Shown in pieces: positions 14,653 through 22,530 of a stretch of DNA of 33,717 bases. Location of the stretch: positions 1-33,717 of the forward strand of contig VFLK01000006.1 in NCBI GenBank assembly GCA_009885085.1. Reading direction: 5' to 3'. The notes under the pieces are model-generated. The model saw only the letters and a list, made by a program, of their open reading frames with translations, was not told the origin of the DNA and ran no database searches. A program made the position numbers and the translations under genes. Origin of the DNA: Minisyncoccota bacterium (GTDB lineage: Bacteria; Patescibacteriota; Microgenomatia; UBA1400; PJMF01). The first letter of the stretch is position 1. Each line of letters begins with the position of its first letter.

Positions 14653-14661
14653 AGCTGACTG

Positions 14662-14763
14662 CTGCAACTTAATAAATATTTGCGAAATGAGCCTCAGCGA
14701 AATTCTAATTTTGCAGTAAATAATGAGCATAAGCTCATGGAGTAAATATTTATTAAGTTGCAG
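14662..14763. repeat. 20-bp inverted repeat enclosing two hairpins, between convergent genes
   Basis: CTGCAACTTAATAAATATTT (14662-14681) is perfectly complementary to 14744-14763. Inside are GCGAAATT-CT-AATTTTGC (14697-14714) and ATGAGC-ATAA-GCTCAT (14723-14738), so the whole can fold as a branched structure. It sits between convergent genes and could act as a two-way transcript end. The AATAAATATT stretch recurs in the arms of repeat copies 1 and 2. Confidence 0.65.
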
Positions 14764-14778
14764 AGCGTTAGTAATGCT

Positions 14779-16185
14779 TTAATTTTTTTTCAAGGTAACA
14801 AATCCCACGCTATTAGTTGGCATAAAAATGTTAGTTTTTAGCTTGGCTTCTGTTGTAGCAATCTTTTCTGTGGTGTTCTGGCCACTGTCTAGTTCTTTTG
14901 TGATTGTATAATTTCCAGGAGTTATATCTTCAAAAGTAATTGGCACATTTTCACCATGAGAATTATTTTTATCATAGTTTGCTAATATAACTTCAATATT
15001 TTCATTAGCGTTTTTACCTGCAAGTGCTTTCACCCAACTACCTTTTCCAAGTAATTGAACTTTTTGATTGGAGATTCTATCAAGCATTTTTAGGGCGTAA
15101 TATCTTGGTTTGGCTTTACTACCAAAATCTTGATGCGTAAATAATCCCCAACGTCCCCAATATTCAGAACCATCTCCAGACTTTCCATCCTGAATTTCAA
15201 AGGCGAATGCTTTGTCAATAGTTCCAACCATTTCGATAGAAGTGGCTACTGCGTGAGCAGCGGCAATGTTCGAGTCATATCCTGGGTTATTATCACTATC
15301 AAGACCCCACTCAGTAATATGGAACTCGACTGTATTTTCTAGTTGGGGGTATTTTTCAAATATATTTCTTACTTGAGAAATATCGGCACGATATTGATCA
15401 ATATCGTCACTATATTTATGCCAAGAAATGAAGTCGAGTTTTAAATTATTTTCAACTGAAAATTTTGCGAGCGCATCAATCCAATTTTTGTAAAATGCGG
15501 TTGTGGCGGGACCACCCAGCTTGAAAGGCTTCACACCTTTGGCATTTTGGGCGCCTCTAGAAGAGTATAGATAGAGATCGAGATAATTTTTATTACCATA
15601 ATATTTCCAACTTCCAAATAGGTCAGGTTCATTCCAGACTTCATAATAAACATCGCTAATGCCCTTTGTTCCGCTAATATGTTCAATTGTTTTTTGAACA
15701 ACTATTTGCCAATCATTGTAGTTTTGAGGCGCGCCTACGAGATCGCTGTCAGAAAGTTGCGGTGGCATATAGGTGAGCGCAATATAAGGTTTTGCACCTG
15801 TTGCCAAGATATCATCAATAATGAGATCGAGTTTCGAAAAATTAAAGCTAAGATTTCCAGAAGTTCCTTGAACAATATCAAAAAAATCATAAAGATGATC
15901 AATTCTAATGTACTCAGGATTAAGAGCTTTAACTTGGGGAATTAATGGAGCTAGTCGTCAATTATGATCTTCTCCTCCTTGAGCCAGATTTCTCCATGGT
16001 CGGTTATAATTGCCAAGAATTTTTTTAGTGTAAACGTGGATATCAGCAACTTCTCCAGACGCTTGGCCAAAAAAATCTCTAATTACTGAGATTTGAGAAG
16101 CGCTTACAATTACAGAAATTAAAATCCCTAAAAATACCAAAAACTGGATGATGATTTTTGTTTTTTTAACTTTTTGACTCAGCAT
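14779..16185 (-). pseudogene. Membrane-anchored glycoside hydrolase (GH39/GH5-like) split by one in-frame TGA
   Basis: The frame starts MLSQKVKKTKII, with one membrane anchor (IIIQFLVFLGILISVIVSA). It runs to LAQGGEDHN, meets TGA (15957-15955), and continues in the same frame as RLAPLIPQVKALNPEYIRIDH through to 14779. The downstream part is a TIM-barrel glycosidase with acid/base in YYEVWNEPDL and a likely nucleophile Glu in FHITEWG, plus a C-terminal beta domain. There is no ATG between the TGA and the track start (TTG 15807), so the catalytic part has no clear start of its own. The gene is probably decayed or misassembled. An intact form would act on cell-surface or external glycans. Confidence 0.8.
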
Positions 16186-16237
16186 GTTTAAATCAATAAT
16201 TATTGGTTCTAGTATAGTCTACAGAGTTTATGTTCAG

Positions 16238-16266
16238 TTGACAATCTAGCAAGCAATAGATATGAT
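16238..16266 (+). promoter_or_regulatory. Consensus promoter of hrcA
   Basis: TTGACA (16238-16243), exactly 17 nt, then TATGAT (16261-16266). The predicted start is about 16273, only a few bases before ATG 16276, so the hrcA message is essentially leaderless. Confidence 0.8.
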
Positions 16267-16272
16267 TGCTAA
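16246..16272. promoter_or_regulatory. CIRCE-like HrcA operator overlapping the -10 box
   Basis: CTAGCAAGC-N9-GATTGCTAA matches the CIRCE form TTAGCACTC-N9-GAGTGCTAA at 6 of 9 and 8 of 9 positions, with the correct 9-nt spacer. It covers the -10 box, so bound HrcA would block RNA polymerase. Autorepression of the heat-shock cluster is inferred. Confidence 0.65.
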
Positions 16273-16275
16273 CAT

Positions 16276-16998
16276 ATGATTGATTTAACAGCGCGTCAAG
16301 TTCAAATTTTAAGAGCATTAATCGAAGAATTTATTACGACAGCCGAACCAGTTGGTTCTGAAACAATTGATAAAAAATTTGCAATTGGAGTTTCTCCAGC
16401 AACTATTAGAAATGAGATGGTTTACCTTACAAATCAAGGTTACATGACTAAAACTCATAGCAGTGCTGGTAGAGTGCCAACGCCCGTTGCCATGAAATTG
16501 TATGTCAACGAGTTAATGAAAGAAAAAGATCTTTCAGTTGCTGATGAAGTTTCTGCAAAAGAAAAAATTTGGAATAGCAGAAGTCACACCGACAAAATGT
16601 TTCATCAAATTACTAAAGTCTTGGCAGATAAATCAAATGCGCTGGCAATTACATTAGTAGAAGATGACCAACTTTACCACGCTGGCTATTCAAATTTACT
16701 TCAAATGCCAGAGTTTTATGATATTAAGGTAATGAGACATGTTTTACAGTTGATAGAAGAGGAAACACTGCTTGAAGAAATTTTTAGATCTAGTACAAGT
16801 GAAAACATAATTCAAGTTGTTTATGGACCTGAATTGGGAAATAGAGATTTAGACCCAATCGGAATTATTCATATGACCTTTAATGTAGATAACCAAGTGA
16901 TTCACGTTGGTGTTTTGGGATCAAGCAGATTTGATTACCCTTACATTATTCCAATGATGAAGTACGTTAGAACTTTAATCAATGAAATTGTCGAATAA
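16276..16998 (+). CDS. hrcA: Heat-inducible transcription repressor HrcA, short form
   Basis: HrcA represses chaperone genes by binding CIRCE and is released during heat stress. The N-terminal winged helix is complete: LTARQVQILRALIEEFI, VGSETI, VSPATIRNEMVYLTNQGYMTKTHSSAGRVPT. The C-terminal part keeps IGIIHMTFNV and GVLGSSRFDYPYIIPMMKYV, the usual GAF-like end. At 240 residues it is about 100 shorter than typical HrcA, so the middle dimerisation region is reduced. It leads grpE and dnaK and has a CIRCE-like site on its own promoter. Confidence 0.93.
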   Translation: MIDLTARQVQILRALIEEFITTAEPVGSETIDKKFAIGVSPATIRNEMVYLTNQGYMTKTHSSAGRVPTPVAMKLYVNELMKEKDLSVADEVSAKEKIWNSRSHTDKMFHQITKVLADKSNALAITLVEDDQLYHAGYSNLLQMPEFYDIKVMRHVLQLIEEETLLEEIFRSSTSENIIQVVYGPELGNRDLDPIGIIHMTFNVDNQVIHVGVLGSSRFDYPYIIPMMKYVRTLINEIVE

Positions 16999-17028
16999 AT
17001 TTTAAATATTCATTTTTAGAAGGAAATT

Positions 17029-17595
17029 ATGAAATCAGATGATCAAAAGATTGTAGATAACAAAGTTGACGAAACTGGTCAAGACTCAGAAAAACTTGTC
17101 GAAGAAGCTTTCGAGTCCAACAAAGAAGCTTTCGAGTCAAAAAGCGAAACTATGGATTCAAAAAGCGAAACCGTTGAGATAACTCAGGAAGAGCTTATGG
17201 GACTTATCAATCAATTAGCTGAGTCAAAGAATAAAGAGCAGAGAGCTTTGGCAGATTATCAAAATTTAGTAAGAAGAACGCAAGAAGAAAGATCTAAAAT
17301 TGCTAGATTAGCGGCAAAAGATTTTGTAGAAGATCTAATCCAGCCATTAGCCCACTTAACATTGGCTTCTGAGCAACTGGATGATGTGGGTTTAAATATG
17401 GTTATTGCACAGTTGTGGCAGGTGCTAGAGCAGAATGGTCTGAAAAAAATTGATTGTATGAATAAAATTTTTGATATTGAATTTATGGAAGTAATCGACA
17501 AAGGTAAAAAAGGTGAGAAAGTTATTAAAATTGTCAAAGATGGTTACATGCTTAATAATGAAGTCATTCAGCATGCAAAAGTGATACTAAATTAG
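17029..17595 (+). CDS. grpE: Nucleotide exchange factor GrpE
   Basis: GrpE releases ADP from DnaK. The 188-residue protein has an acidic, repetitive N-terminus (EAFESNKEAFESKSE, then two SKSET copies) that looks like recent short duplication. A long helix follows (LAESKNKEQRALADYQNLVRRTQEER), then the four-helix region and the C-terminal beta domain (GKKGEKVIKIVKDGYMLNNEVIQHAKVIL). The Shine-Dalgarno AAGGA precedes the ATG, 30 nt after hrcA. It probably shares the hrcA transcript. Confidence 0.94.
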   Translation: MKSDDQKIVDNKVDETGQDSEKLVEEAFESNKEAFESKSETMDSKSETVEITQEELMGLINQLAESKNKEQRALADYQNLVRRTQEERSKIARLAAKDFVEDLIQPLAHLTLASEQLDDVGLNMVIAQLWQVLEQNGLKKIDCMNKIFDIEFMEVIDKGKKGEKVIKIVKDGYMLNNEVIQHAKVILN

Positions 17596-17629
17596 CAGTC
17601 TCTTGACCAAATTGCTACTAGCAGTCTAA

Positions 17630-17658
17630 TTGATTGTCTGCTAAAATTGGCTCATAAT
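17630..17658 (+). promoter_or_regulatory. Possible internal promoter for dnaK
   Basis: TTGATT, 17 nt, CATAAT lies upstream of dnaK. It is embedded in an imperfect inverted repeat (AGCAG...CTGCT, with CCAAATT...AATTGG outside). No CIRCE is present here. Confidence 0.4.
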
Positions 17659-17711
17659 TACAAAGTATTAATACAAAAAAATAAAGTAGAAATTAGTAAA
17701 GGAATAAAAAT

Positions 17712-19682
17712 ATGACAGATAAAAAACAAGCTACCGGAAAAATTATTGGTATCGATTTAGGTACCACTAACTCTGCCGTTGCTGTGATGGAAGGTGGTTC
17801 ACCAAAAATTATCGCAACTGCTGAAGGAAGAAATACTTTTCCTTCAATTGTTTCTTTCAAAGGAAATGATGTTTCAGTTGGAGACGTAGCTAAACGTCAG
17901 ATGGTCTTAAATCCAAAAAAGACCATTAATTCAGTGAAACGTTTTATGGGTGCCAAGCTTAAATCAGATGAAGTTAAGAATGCTGTGAAGCACGTTTCAT
18001 ACGATATCGTAGAAGGTAAAGATGGAATGGCCATGGTTAGTGTTGAGGGTAAGAAATACTCTCCACAAGAAATTTCTGCAAAGATTTTGGCAAAAGCAAA
18101 AGCGGATGCAGAAAGCTATTTGGGAACTACAGTTACTAGAGCAGTTATCACTGTTCCGGCATATTTTGATGATGCTCAAAGACAAGCCACTAAACAGGCC
18201 GGTGAAATTGCTGGACTTTCAGTAGAACGTATTGTTAATGAACCAACCGCAGCAGCTTTGGCTTATGGTTTAGATAAATCGGGTAGTAAAACAATTGCTG
18301 TCTATGATCTTGGAGGTGGTACTTTTGATATTTCAATTCTAGAAATTGGTGGTGGAGTATTCGAAGTTAAATCTACAAACGGCGATACCTTTTTAGGTGG
18401 AGACGATTTTGATGGAAAAGTGATCGAATGGATTGTTTCTGAGTTCAAAAAAGAAACCGGCAAAGATTTATCAAAAGATCCTCAAGCTCTACAACGTGTT
18501 AAAGATAGTGCTGAGAAGGCTAAAATCGAGCTTTCAAGCGCTCAATCTACAGAAATTAATCAACCTTTCATTACGCAAGGTGATGATGGCCAACCACTAC
18601 ATCTTACTTTGACTTTGACTCGTTCAAAACTTGAAGAGTTGGTGGATGAATTAATTAAGAAATCATTTAAGCCAGCTGAAAAAGCATTGAAAGATGCTGG
18701 AGTCAGCAAGAGTGAGATTGACGAAGTTGTTCTAGTCGGTGGTATGACCAGAATGCCAAAAATTCAAACAGAAGTTGAAAAATTCTTCGGCAAAGAGCCT
18801 CATAAGGGTGTTAATCCTGACGAAGTTGTGGCTATTGGAGCTGCAATTCAAGCAGGTATTATCGGTGGCGATGTCACAGATGTTGTTCTATTAGATGTGA
18901 CTCCACTGACTTTGGGATTAGAGACTTTGGGAGGAATTAGAACCCCACTTATTGATAGAAATACAACTATTCCTACAAGTAAGTCGCAAGTATTTTCAAC
19001 TGCTGCTCCAAATCAAACTCAAGTAGAAATCAATGTTCTACAAGGTGAGCGTGAGATGGCAGCGGACAATAAAACTCTTGGAAGATTTGTGCTTGATGGT
19101 ATTCCACCAGCACCTAGAGGTGTTCCACAGATTGAAGTAACTTTTGACATTGATTCAAATGGAATTTTAAATGTTACAGCAAAAGACAAGAACACTAGTA
19201 AAGAGCAAAAAATCACCATTCAAAATTCAACGAACTTATCAAATGAAGAAGTTGAAAAAATGAAGCAGGATGCTGAAAAACACGCTGAGGATGACAAACA
19301 AAAAAAGGAATTAGTTGAAGCCAAAAATCATGCTAATCAAGTTTCTTTTGAAATCGAAAAACAACTCGAAGAGTATGGAGACAAACTTGAGAAGGCTGAC
19401 AAAGAAGCTATTGCTGAAAATGTCAAAAAACTTAAGGAGTTGGCTGCTAAAGATGACGTTACCAAAGAGGAGTTGGACAAAGCTACAGACGAAATGTTTA
19501 AGTCAGCTCAAAAGATTGGTGAAGTGATGCAAAAAGAACAAGCTGCAAAGGCTGGAGCAGCTGCACCAGGAGCTGGAGCTGAAGGATCAGCAGATGCTGG
19601 AACAGGCGCTGATGGGGAGGCAAAATCCAAGTCAAAAACTGACGCAGAAGGTGTCGAAGAAGCCGAAGTGGTCAACGAGTAA
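17712..19682 (+). CDS. dnaK: Chaperone protein DnaK (Hsp70)
   Basis: DnaK is an ATP-driven chaperone for unfolded clients, working with DnaJ and GrpE. The nucleotide-binding domain has [50 protein letters not shown] and [13 protein letters not shown]. The linker [16 protein letters not shown] is followed by the substrate domain and lid. The tail (about 610-656) is Ala/Gly-rich then acidic, in place of the usual EEVD-like acidic end. At 656 residues it is slightly longer than most. Shine-Dalgarno AAAGGA precedes the ATG. Confidence 0.98.
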   Translation: MTDKKQATGKIIGIDLGTTNSAVAVMEGGSPKIIATAEGRNTFPSIVSFKGNDVSVGDVAKRQMVLNPKKTINSVKRFMGAKLKSDEVKNAVKHVSYDIVEGKDGMAMVSVEGKKYSPQEISAKILAKAKADAESYLGTTVTRAVITVPAYFDDAQRQATKQAGEIAGLSVERIVNEPTAAALAYGLDKSGSKTIAVYDLGGGTFDISILEIGGGVFEVKSTNGDTFLGGDDFDGKVIEWIVSEFKKETGKDLSKDPQALQRVKDSAEKAKIELSSAQSTEINQPFITQGDDGQPLHLTLTLTRSKLEELVDELIKKSFKPAEKALKDAGVSKSEIDEVVLVGGMTRMPKIQTEVEKFFGKEPHKGVNPDEVVAIGAAIQAGIIGGDVTDVVLLDVTPLTLGLETLGGIRTPLIDRNTTIPTSKSQVFSTAAPNQTQVEINVLQGEREMAADNKTLGRFVLDGIPPAPRGVPQIEVTFDIDSNGILNVTAKDKNTSKEQKITIQNSTNLSNEEVEKMKQDAEKHAEDDKQKKELVEAKNHANQVSFEIEKQLEEYGDKLEKADKEAIAENVKKLKELAAKDDVTKEELDKATDEMFKSAQKIGEVMQKEQAAKAGAAAPGAGAEGSADAGTGADGEAKSKSKTDAEGVEEAEVVNE

Positions 19683-19709
19683 TTGAAAAAAATAATTTAA
19701 GAATAAGTA

Positions 19710-19808
19710 GAAGTCGTAGAACTTGTATAAGCAAGCCTAATGAAGCAAAGATTTGCAATGGTTTTTAAATCTGCGCAATCGAGATTGCGTTACAAGTTCT
19801 ACGACTTC
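19710..19808. repeat. 18-bp inverted repeat enclosing two hairpins, dnaK-dnaJ gap
   Basis: GAAGTCGTAGAACTTGTA (19710-19727) is exactly complementary to 19791-19808. Inside are AGATTT...AAATCT (19749-19772) and CGCAATC-GA-GATTGCG (19774-19789). It has no T-run. It ends 11 nt before the dnaJ -10 box and may separate dnaK from dnaJ expression. Confidence 0.65.
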
Positions 19809-19815
19809 GAATTTC

Positions 19816-19824
19816 TGTTAAAAT
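19816..19824 (+). promoter_or_regulatory. Extended -10 promoter for dnaJ
   Basis: TGTTAAAAT ends 9 nt before the dnaJ ATG, so the transcript would begin almost at the start codon. There is no Shine-Dalgarno. Confidence 0.5.
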
Positions 19825-19833
19825 AGAACACTT

Positions 19834-20694
19834 ATGTCAACCAAACGAGACTACTACGAAATTTTAGGTGTTAAAAAAGACGCTGCAAAAGCTGACATTA
19901 AAGCAGCTTACAGAAAAGCAGCTCTAAAGTGGCATCCAGACAAAAATCCAAATAATAAGGCGGAGGCGGAAACCAAATTTAAAGAAATTAATGAGGCTTA
20001 TCAAGTAGTTTCAGACGAGAAAAAACGTCAAACTTATGACCAATTTGGTCATGCAGCTTTTGATCCTTCCAGTGGCATGGGTGGAAATCCCTTTGCAGGG
20101 GGTAATCCTTTCGGTGGCGGTGGACAAACCTATACTTACTCAAGTGGTCAAAATCCCTTTCAAAATTCTGATTTTGGAGATCCCTTTGATATTTTTGAAC
20201 AATTTTTTGGTGGTGGCTTTTCTAGACAACCAGCCAGACAAAGATACTCCCTTTCAATTGATTTTGTTGAGGCTGTAAAAGGCGTTACAAAAGAAGTTGA
20301 GATTGAAGGCAAGAGTCATAAAATTAAGGTTCCTGCAGGTGCAAATGATGGCACTAGGCTTAGATTTTCAAATTTTGATATCAGTATAAATGTCAAAACT
20401 CACCCAATTTTTAAACGTGAGGGCTATGATTTATTTATTGATCAAAAGATTTCTATATCTACTGCGACTTTGGGCGCAGATGTTAATGTGAGAACTATCG
20501 ATCAAAGTCTAAAACTCAAGGTTAGACCAGGTACGCAGTCTCATACTATGGTTAGACTTAGAGGAGAAGGTGTTCCTCACCTTCAAGGCAGAGGAAAAGG
20601 CGATCTTTATGTCCGTTTTATAATTGAAATTCCAGAAAAAATTAATCGTGCTCAAAGAAAAGAATTGGAAAAGTTGAGCGACTTGGGCTTGTAG
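19834..20694 (+). CDS. DnaJ-type co-chaperone without zinc finger (CbpA-like)
   Basis: This Hsp40 stimulates DnaK ATPase. The J domain (about 4-69) has [21 protein letters not shown] and the HPD motif in [10 protein letters not shown] Gly/Phe-rich linker follows (about 75-120, [15 protein letters not shown]). The two C-terminal beta domains are present ([54 protein letters not shown]). No CxxCxGxG repeats are seen, so it is a type II DnaJ, 286 residues. It is the only J protein in this heat-shock cluster and probably fills the DnaJ role. Confidence 0.93.
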   Translation: MSTKRDYYEILGVKKDAAKADIKAAYRKAALKWHPDKNPNNKAEAETKFKEINEAYQVVSDEKKRQTYDQFGHAAFDPSSGMGGNPFAGGNPFGGGGQTYTYSSGQNPFQNSDFGDPFDIFEQFFGGGFSRQPARQRYSLSIDFVEAVKGVTKEVEIEGKSHKIKVPAGANDGTRLRFSNFDISINVKTHPIFKREGYDLFIDQKISISTATLGADVNVRTIDQSLKLKVRPGTQSHTMVRLRGEGVPHLQGRGKGDLYVRFIIEIPEKINRAQRKELEKLSDLGL

Positions 20695-20779
20695 TAAAAA
20701 TCAATATTTGTGATATTCTTTTTTTAGTTAGAAAAATAAAAGAAATGTTACTATTATTTATAATTAAGGATATATTTTT

Positions 20780-20958
20780 ATGCAAGAAGGAAAAACTGGA
20801 GCTGAAGAAGACTTATTGAAGGTGAAAGAATTACTAGAAAATACGATAAAATTAAAAAGGAGATTAGGGCTAGAGATGATATAAATGATCTTGAAAAACT
20901 AGAATTAATCCAGGAAGTGAATAAAGAAATGCAAGATGAAATGAATGAAATAGAATAG
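20780..20958 (+). pseudogene. Small coiled-coil-type ORF, apparently frameshifted
   Basis: ATG 20780 follows AAGGA and opens MQEGKTGAEEDLL, but that frame ends at about 34 codons. In another frame the continuation LIEGERITRKYDKIKKEI... runs to TAG at 20956-20958 and looks like the natural charged, helical continuation. A single indel near 20810 would join them into one protein of about 60 residues. It is low complexity and may not be a gene. The function is unknown. Confidence 0.3.
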
Positions 20959-20995
20959 TAATTTCTTTGCCACCAAATTACTGGTCCAAGCTATT

Positions 20996-21024
20996 TTGCA
21001 ATTTCTCAATAAATTTGGTATAAT
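20996..21024 (+). promoter_or_regulatory. Strong promoter upstream of nusA
   Basis: TTGCAA (20996-21001), exactly 17 nt, TATAAT (21019-21024). The predicted start is near 21031, about 190 nt before nusA. Confidence 0.75.
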
Positions 21025-21043
21025 ACAATAAGATTTGATGATG

Positions 21044-21070
21044 AAGGACCCGAGAGATTGGTCCTTTTTT
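21044..21070 (+). terminator. Intrinsic terminator in the nusA leader (candidate attenuator)
   Basis: AAGGACC-N9-GGTCCTT is followed by a T-run and lies only about 13 nt after the predicted start. A 15-codon ORF (MMKDPRDWSFFIKLV, 21038-21085) runs through it. Because it lies between the promoter and nusA, it would limit nusA-infB transcription. Confidence 0.75.
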
Positions 21071-21123
21071 ATTAAATTAGTGTAAAGCACACTTTAACAA
21101 GTTATTAAAAATTAACTGTGTAT

Positions 21124-21190
21124 TAAATAAATATTAAAAAAGCGAACATTCAGGACTTGTTCCTGCGAGAGCTTTTATAATATTTATTTA
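21124..21190 (-). repeat. Intergenic covarying hairpin motif, copy 2 (inverted orientation)
   Basis: Read on the minus strand this is nearly identical to copy 1: GCTCTCG-CAGGA-ACAAG-TCCTG-AATGTTCGC with the same AAATAAATATTA flanking arms. It lies in the nusA leader in the opposite orientation to the nusA transcript. Confidence 0.85.
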
Positions 21191-21220
21191 GACAAACAGT
21201 AAAATATTTGGAAAGAAAAA

Positions 21221-22528
21221 ATGGCAAAATCAAAAAAAGCAGCATCACAATCAAAATCACAATCAAAAATGGTTCGAACCGAGTTCGCAGCAGCAATTAA
21301 CCAAATTGCCAGCGAAAGACATATTGAGCCAGCAGCAATCTATGAGGCTATTAGACAGGCTCTAGTTTCTGCATACAGAAAGCAATTTGGCAATTTAGAA
21401 GAAGAATCCTATTACTTTGTAGATCTTAACGAAGGTAGTGGTGAATCCACAATCTTCAAGTGTCCAATCGTCGAAAAAGACGAAGAGACAGGTGAAATCT
21501 TAAAGTGGGACGATTCAAATCCAATTGATGTTACTCCAGCAGGATTTGGTCGTATTGCTGCTCAAACTGCAAAACAGGTAATCTTACAAAAAATCAGAGA
21601 ATCTGAGAGAGACATGGTTATCAAAGATTACGAAGATAAAGTTGGCGAAATAGTCACGGCACAAATTTTGAGAATGGATGGCAGATCAGTTATTTTAGAT
21701 CTCGGTAGAGGTCAAGGATTCATGCCTCCAGAAGAGCAGATGCGCGGTGAGTTTTACAAAATGAACAACAGAATTACTGTTTTCATTCGTGAAATTGCCG
21801 AAACCCCAAGAGGCAAAAAAATTATCGTTTCTCGTGCAGCTAAAGAACTAGTTTCAAAACTTTTTGAAAGAGAAGTTCCAGAAATTGCAGCAGGAACAGT
21901 CGAAGTTGCATTAATTGCTCGTGAAGCTGGTGTTAGAACCAAATTAGCTGTTAGATCTACCCAAGAAGGCGTTGATCCAGTTGGATCATGTGTCGGACAA
22001 AGAGGAATTCGTGTTCAAGAAGTTATCAGAGAATTAAATAACGAAAAATTAGATATCATTTCTTTTTCAGAAGATGACAGACTTCTTATCCAAGGCGCAT
22101 TAGCTCCTTCAGAAGGTCTAAAGATTACTATCAACAAGGAAGACAGATCAGCAGTGGTCGTTGCTCCAGATGATCAATTATCACTCGCAATTGGTAGAGG
22201 TGGCCAAAATGTTAGATTGGCAGCCAAACTTACTGGTTACAAGATTACAATTCAATCTGCAGAGGGCAGTGTCAAGTCGCACATGACTGGAAACGAAGAG
22301 TACGAGATTGATACTTTTGAAGGATTGATTGAAGACACAAGAGATTTCTTAGTTCAGAATAAATTGACGACCTTAGCTGATTTATCAAGATTTAAGAATA
22401 AATGGCTCGAAGCTGAATTGGGTGATGAACAAGAAAAAATATTAAGCGAAAGAGTTGAAAAATTCGAAGCCGAGATGGCTGAGAGAGATTCCTTTGATGA
22501 TCTCGCTACAAAGTTAGAAAGCAATTAA
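21221..22528 (+). CDS. nusA: Transcription termination/antitermination factor NusA
   Basis: NusA binds RNA polymerase and nascent RNA and modulates pausing and termination. The N-terminal domain has a basic Ser/Lys/Gln start, then IASERHIEPAAIYEAIRQALVSAYRK. The S1 domain follows (VGEIVTAQILRMDGRSVILDLGRGQGFMPPEEQ), then two KH domains (GSCVGQRGIRVQEVIRELNNEKLDI and LSLAIGRGGQNVRLAAKLTGYKITI). A short helical C-terminus ends the 435-residue protein. It is two bases upstream of infB, so the two are co-translated. Its leader carries a promoter and an intrinsic terminator. Confidence 0.97.
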   Translation: MAKSKKAASQSKSQSKMVRTEFAAAINQIASERHIEPAAIYEAIRQALVSAYRKQFGNLEEESYYFVDLNEGSGESTIFKCPIVEKDEETGEILKWDDSNPIDVTPAGFGRIAAQTAKQVILQKIRESERDMVIKDYEDKVGEIVTAQILRMDGRSVILDLGRGQGFMPPEEQMRGEFYKMNNRITVFIREIAETPRGKKIIVSRAAKELVSKLFEREVPEIAAGTVEVALIAREAGVRTKLAVRSTQEGVDPVGSCVGQRGIRVQEVIRELNNEKLDIISFSEDDRLLIQGALAPSEGLKITINKEDRSAVVVAPDDQLSLAIGRGGQNVRLAAKLTGYKITIQSAEGSVKSHMTGNEEYEIDTFEGLIEDTRDFLVQNKLTTLADLSRFKNKWLEAELGDEQEKILSERVEKFEAEMAERDSFDDLATKLESN

Positions 22529-22530
22529 AA

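Noticed and set aside
14779-16185. Recoding of UGA as glycine or tryptophan (as in Gracilibacteria/Absconditabacteria)
   Set aside because: Only one gene has an internal TGA, several genes end naturally in TGA, and long housekeeping genes contain none.
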